Assembly (NCBI GenBank): GCA_029245025.1
Contig: JAQWQC010000001.1
Location: 62,001-126,000, forward strand
DNA length: 64,000 bases
Source of the DNA: Rhodospirillaceae bacterium
GTDB taxonomy: Bacteria; Pseudomonadota; Alphaproteobacteria; Rhodospirillales; Rhodospirillaceae
Direction of reading: 5' to 3'
Numbering within the stretch: the stretch's first letter is position 1; each line of letters opens with the position of its first letter. This document shows positions 60,645 to 64,000 of this stretch, in pieces. A program made the position numbers and the translations under genes. A model generated the notes under the pieces. That model was not told the DNA's origin. It searched no databases and saw nothing but the letters and a program-made list of their open reading frames with translations.

Positions 60645-62759
60645 ATGAAAGTTAGAACCGTCTTGCTTGCAGGTGTTGCGATGGCCATCGTCACGTCGGC
60701 GTCCGCTCAACAGATTTCAGTGGAAGAAATCGTGGTGACTGCGCGTAAACGCTCTGAATCGCTAATGGAAATTCCTCTTACGGTCTCGGCATTCTCATCT
60801 GCCGATATTGAGCAAGCCGGCTACACCACCATCTCCGATTTGGTTGAAGCTGTGCCGGGTGTGACCTATGGCAGTTTCGAGGCGGAAGGCCGTGGTGATT
60901 CAGCCAGCTTCCGCGGTGTTTCGACTAACACCGGCGACCCGACTCTGCAAAACTCATCTAAGTTCATTGACGGTGTCTATGTCTCCGGCTCACTGTTCAC
61001 CGCGTTGCTTTCCGATCTTGAGCGTGTGGAAGTGATTAAAGGGCCACAAAGTGCACTCTATGGTCGCGCGACTTTCTCTGGAGCTATCAATTACATCACA
61101 AAAAAGCCAACGAACGAGTTTGAGGGGTCTATTAGCGCGACTGTTGCTGAGTATGACGAGATTGAACTTAGCGGCACGTTGAGCGGACCTATCGTGGACG
61201 ACCGACTGTCCATCCGAATTAGCGGTGGGCTTCTTAGCAAAGGTAGCGAATACAATAACGTCACCAACGGCGCTGAAATGGGTGAGGATGACATCTACTC
61301 AATAAGTAGTGCTTTGCGTTTCACGCCCAGCGATGAATTCACGGCTGATCTCTCACTGAGCTATTCCGACGCCGATCTAGGTGAAGCACCACGTGCGACG
61401 ACGGCATTGAACAATGGCGAACTGTCCGTCCCTCTTGGGTCCGTTATTGGCGGCAATGTTGATCAGTTGGATGAACCTGGCATCCAGTCCGAGACATTTC
61501 GTAGCAGCCTGCAAATGAACTATGACATGAACGGGTACACGCTGACATCGATCACCGGGTATGGTGAAGAAGACACGGTGAATCAGTCCGACGGCAACTA
61601 TGACCCCAATAAGGTCGGGTTCTTGTCCTTCCTTTGTAACGCGGGTCCATTTGTTGGACCGGGTTGCAGTATTTTCCAGACCGTTACAGAGCGTCGGCTC
61701 GAGTCAAAATTTCAAGAGTTTCGTATCTCCTCTCCAGAAGGGGAGCGCCTGACTTGGATTGCCGGTGCATCTTATTTTGATGAAGATTTTTCGACCGCGC
61801 GGTTGCGTAACTTCCGCCAGTCACCGTCTCTAAAGACCACCGAAAATCTTTCGGTGTATGGCTCCATGTCTTTCGAAGCGACTGGTCAGCTCTCGGTCAG
61901 TTTCGATGCCCGATATCAGAATGAAGATATTAAGGTTGAGAACCTCGATACTGGGGTTATCCAAGAAGGTGAATTTAATTCTTTCTTACCGCGGTTTATC
62001 GTCGAGTATACACCGTTAGAGGGCACGTTACTCTATGCAAGCGTCGCGAAAGGTAACAAGCCTGGAACATTTAACAGTTCCAGCCCGCCCGAGTTTGCAG
62101 TCGTAGATGAGGAAACATTGTGGACTTATGAAGTCGGGACCAAAGTTAACGCTCTTGACGATATTCTGAGCATTCAAGCCTCCGGTTATTTTATCGACTG
62201 GACCAATCAAGTATTCCGCTTCAATGACCCTGATCCAACGATTGGTAGCTATTTCATCAATGCAGGTGAAACAGAGGTTTGGGGTGCTGATTTTTCGGTT
62301 AACGCCCAATTCAACGAGAATTTCAGCGGCTCATTTTCATATTCGTACGTTGATACGGAATTTAAAGTATTTGAATCTTCGAATGCCCTCAGCATTCTGG
62401 GTGACGCCGACGTTTCGGGAAATCAAACCCCGCGTACAGCCGGAAATTCACTCTACGCATCGTTGGAATATCAAGCGCCACTGACAATGGTTGGCGACGG
62501 CTATGAGTGGTTTGCGCGCGCAGACTTGAGTTATCGCGATGAATTGTTCATTGATGAACTAAACCTTGAAACCATTGGGCCACAAACGCTTGTCAATCTG
62601 CGCCTTGGTGTGGATACCGGTCCTGCTCGTGTCACTCTCTTTGTCGATAACGTCACCAACAGTGACGCGCTGACCACAGGCTTTAGGTTTGGTCGCGTTG
62701 CACTCGTAGGATTGCCGCAAAGCCGCCAATTTGGCGCTAGGGCATCCTATAAATTTTAG
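60645..62759 (+). CDS. TonB-dependent outer-membrane receptor (copy 2)
   Basis: Outer-membrane receptor of 704 residues. The signal peptide (1-21, ending TSASAQQ) precedes ISVEEIVVTARKRSESLMEIP, the plug (ERVEVIKGPQSALYGRATFSGA near 127-148) and a barrel ending FGARASYKF with a terminal Phe. It is over 130 residues shorter than copy 1, mainly in extracellular loops, but of the same subfamily. A GGAGGAAG ribosome site precedes the ATG. The 263-bp leader holds the IclR-type dyad array. A strong terminator follows 51 bp after the stop. Confidence 0.93.
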   Translation: MKVRTVLLAGVAMAIVTSASAQQISVEEIVVTARKRSESLMEIPLTVSAFSSADIEQAGYTTISDLVEAVPGVTYGSFEAEGRGDSASFRGVSTNTGDPTLQNSSKFIDGVYVSGSLFTALLSDLERVEVIKGPQSALYGRATFSGAINYITKKPTNEFEGSISATVAEYDEIELSGTLSGPIVDDRLSIRISGGLLSKGSEYNNVTNGAEMGEDDIYSISSALRFTPSDEFTADLSLSYSDADLGEAPRATTALNNGELSVPLGSVIGGNVDQLDEPGIQSETFRSSLQMNYDMNGYTLTSITGYGEEDTVNQSDGNYDPNKVGFLSFLCNAGPFVGPGCSIFQTVTERRLESKFQEFRISSPEGERLTWIAGASYFDEDFSTARLRNFRQSPSLKTTENLSVYGSMSFEATGQLSVSFDARYQNEDIKVENLDTGVIQEGEFNSFLPRFIVEYTPLEGTLLYASVAKGNKPGTFNSSSPPEFAVVDEETLWTYEVGTKVNALDDILSIQASGYFIDWTNQVFRFNDPDPTIGSYFINAGETEVWGADFSVNAQFNENFSGSFSYSYVDTEFKVFESSNALSILGDADVSGNQTPRTAGNSLYASLEYQAPLTMVGDGYEWFARADLSYRDELFIDELNLETIGPQTLVNLRLGVDTGPARVTLFVDNVTNSDALTTGFRFGRVALVGLPQSRQFGARASYKF

Positions 62760-62810
62760 GAGCGAGAGGTGATTGAGGTCGGATAGACCTTGCTCTAAGA
62801 CTCGTTAGAC

Positions 62811-62834
62811 AAAGGGCGGCTACGGCCGCCCTTT
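62811..62834 (+). terminator. Intrinsic terminator after the TonB receptor
   Basis: Ten-bp perfect stem AAAGGGCGGC-tacg-GCCGCCCTTT with a 4-base loop, followed by TGTTT. It ends the receptor transcript, so the following P3/M4 pair is a separate unit. Its stem sequence is almost the same as that of the terminator at 37903. Confidence 0.88.
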
Positions 62835-62906
62835 TGTTTACTGAAAACTAGCCTAATTAAGGTTATAGTGAGTGCAACGTCAGTTTATTGTGATGAGAGA
62901 CCAATT

Positions 62907-63233
62907 ATGACCGAAGGTGCCAACACCAAAGCAACGCATCGGGGGGATTTCATTCCGCCCCAGACCGAGGATGTGTTCCTCAACAACGCAGCGCTAGACA
63001 ATGTCATGTCGACCGTGATCGCTTTGGGGAGTGAGTTCTGGGCGCTCCAAAAGCGCATGAATGTGATGGAAACATTGCTTGAGGAGAATGGTTCAGTATC
63101 GAAAGAGATGGTTGAAGCCTACCGTCCCACCGAAGAGCAAGCCGCAGCCTGGGAAGAGCAACGGGATCGATTTATCAACCGTGTCTATGGGTTCTTGCAA
63201 AATACAGACCCTGACTCAAAGCGGGCAGGGTAG
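62907..63233 (+). CDS. Small helical protein paired with a methyltransferase (P3)
   Basis: Protein of 108 residues from ATG 62907 (a GTG at 62868 opens the frame; the ATG has a GAGAGA ribosome site). Core: LDNVMSTVIALGSEFWALQK near 30-49, RMNVMETLLEENG, SVSKEMVEAYRPTEEQAAA, and RDRFINRVYGFL. Aligned by eye to P1: both have F-[LF]-[ND]-N-x-x-LDN, W-x4-R, EAY-x-PT and a final helix. No signal peptide. It is followed after 10 bp by the TAT-bearing methyltransferase M4. Function unknown. Confidence 0.8.
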   Translation: MTEGANTKATHRGDFIPPQTEDVFLNNAALDNVMSTVIALGSEFWALQKRMNVMETLLEENGSVSKEMVEAYRPTEEQAAAWEEQRDRFINRVYGFLQNTDPDSKRAG

Positions 63234-63243
63234 GGAGAACACC

Positions 63244-64000
63244 ATGATTGATCGTCGCACCCTATTTGGAGCCACTGCTGCTGTAACAAGCGCTGTCGCC
63301 TCCCTGTTTGCTAGTCGCCAAGCCTCCGCCGCCGTCAGAACGAAGTCTCTCTCCAACGATATTGAAGTGCGTGGTACTTATTCAGAGGGCCGCCTGGAGC
63401 GATTGCCGGAGATGGATATGGAAAGCCGGTTGGAATTTACCCAAGGCTTTCGGAATTGGTCCTTACGTAACTTTGGCCGCAAGAGTTCCCGCCGGATCAA
63501 CGAACTGGTGAAAGAGGCCGGTTTTGACCCAAAAGTCTCCCCGCCTATAGATGATGTTCTGGATGTGGTTGGGGATGACCTCACAGTGTGGACCAGCGTG
63601 CGCTGTAAAACCACTGCGCAGCAGATCATGTGGAACAACTTAGTGGATGGCTTTTACGCCAATAAAGATGGTTATCTCGCCGAGCTGGAGGCTGCCGATA
63701 ATTCCGGGCCGGGCACGCTAGAACTCAATGCCAGCTTAAGTATTCCCGACTACACCAAGCACGAAATTCATATTCAGCCCGGTGGATACATCGGCGATCC
63801 GCTTGGTGGGTACGTCTACCATTACGGCGTGAACGTTTTTACTTTGGATCTCTCCTCTGAAGACGTTTTCCATCGCGACTTAGCCGCCATCGTACCGGTA
63901 CCGGAAGACGGCAAGATGGAGCGCTTCCTGGATATCGGTACGGGTGTCGCCCAACTGCCGATGGCGGTGAAGGAACGGTTCCCCGACGCCGACATCTGGG
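63244..64000 (+). CDS. TAT-signal methyltransferase of the IHxQPGGY family (M4), cut by the window end
   Basis: First 252 residues of a protein running off the window. I translated it directly from ATG 63244. It starts with a twin-arginine signal, DRRTLFGATAAVTSAVASLF, with cleavage likely after ASRQASAA (residue 30). The family features follow: QQIMWNNLVDGFY at 126-138, GTLELNASLSIPDY at 157-170, IHIQPGGY at 175-182, YVYHYGVNVF at 190-199, and the methyltransferase motif I FLDIGTGVAQ at 228-237. It is closest to M1 (IGGMVYHYG and LGGYVYHYG). A TAT signal on a SAM enzyme is surprising, since SAM is cytoplasmic. The start is 10 bp after P3. Confidence 0.82.
   Translation, partial: MIDRRTLFGATAAVTSAVASLFASRQASAAVRTKSLSNDIEVRGTYSEGRLERLPEMDMESRLEFTQGFRNWSLRNFGRKSSRRINELVKEAGFDPKVSPPIDDVLDVVGDDLTVWTSVRCKTTAQQIMWNNLVDGFYANKDGYLAELEAADNSGPGTLELNASLSIPDYTKHEIHIQPGGYIGDPLGGYVYHYGVNVFTLDLSSEDVFHRDLAAIVPVPEDGKMERFLDIGTGVAQLPMAVKERFPDADIW

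Overview
The window is 64 kb of Gram-negative, proteobacterial-type DNA: TonB-dependent receptors with an EEIVVTARKR-type N-terminus, Sec and twin-arginine (TAT) signal peptides, IclR and LysR regulators. GC looks close to 50-55 % by eye. An alpha- or gammaproteobacterium, perhaps marine, is plausible, but nothing here fixes the taxon. There are no rRNA, tRNA, transposase, phage, CRISPR or housekeeping genes. Nearly every gene belongs to catabolism, uptake or export, so this reads as a large degradative accessory region built from repeatedly duplicated modules.

Layout. 1-5.4 kb (+): end of an MBL-fold hydrolase, an IclR regulator, a double-domain CoA-transferase and an acyl-CoA dehydrogenase. 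5.4-7.9 kb (-): SUMF1-like protein and a family-5 solute-binding protein (SBP). 8.0-10.5 kb (+): exported NAD(P)-binding protein and a second SBP. 10.5-18.4 kb (-): a tight seven-gene operon of LysR, GMC oxidoreductase, MFS, small helical protein, methyltransferase, FAD oxidase and PhyH dioxygenase. 18.6-24.8 kb (+): hydrolase, cupin, methyltransferase, ornithine-cyclodeaminase-like, PEP-mutase-like and molybdopterin hydroxylase. 24.8-26.5 kb (-): second methyltransferase/small-protein pair. 26.5-27.7 kb (+): FAD monooxygenase. 27.7-33.6 kb (-): SnoaL-like, beta-lactamase-like, PhyH, GPH transporter, hypothetical and hydrolase. 33.8-37.9 kb (+): M24 enzyme, MFS and TAT flavin amine oxidase. 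38-42 kb (-): TonB receptor and FAD oxidase. 42-51.7 kb: enoyl reductase-like, exported amidohydrolase, exported WD40 protein, CHASE-only sensor, TAT hydrolase, TPP enzyme and third SBP. 51.9-64 kb: orphan methyltransferase, BVMO plus FMN hydroxyacid oxidase, two tandem TAT amine oxidases, two IclR regulators, a second TonB receptor and the third small-protein/methyltransferase pair.

How the genes may work together (inference): TonB receptors and SBPs bring in an unknown, probably hydrophobic or terpenoid/aromatic substrate. Exported and cytoplasmic flavoenzymes, PhyH dioxygenases, a BVMO, hydrolases and CoA enzymes oxidise and cleave it, and MFS proteins move intermediates. No permease or ATPase accompanies the SBPs.

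The most novel signals are: (1) a four-member methyltransferase family with its own N-terminal helical domain and an IHxQPGGY motif, genetically paired with an unrecognised ~110-residue helical protein, one copy carrying a TAT signal; (2) four intergenic GCTC-N7-GAGC dyads that link distant promoters, including a TonB receptor, to the first IclR regulator; (3) an array of 15-bp CTC-N3-GAG dyads between the tandem IclR genes and the second TonB receptor; (4) a 62-nt nested hairpin before the M24 gene and three tandem dyads before the TPP enzyme.
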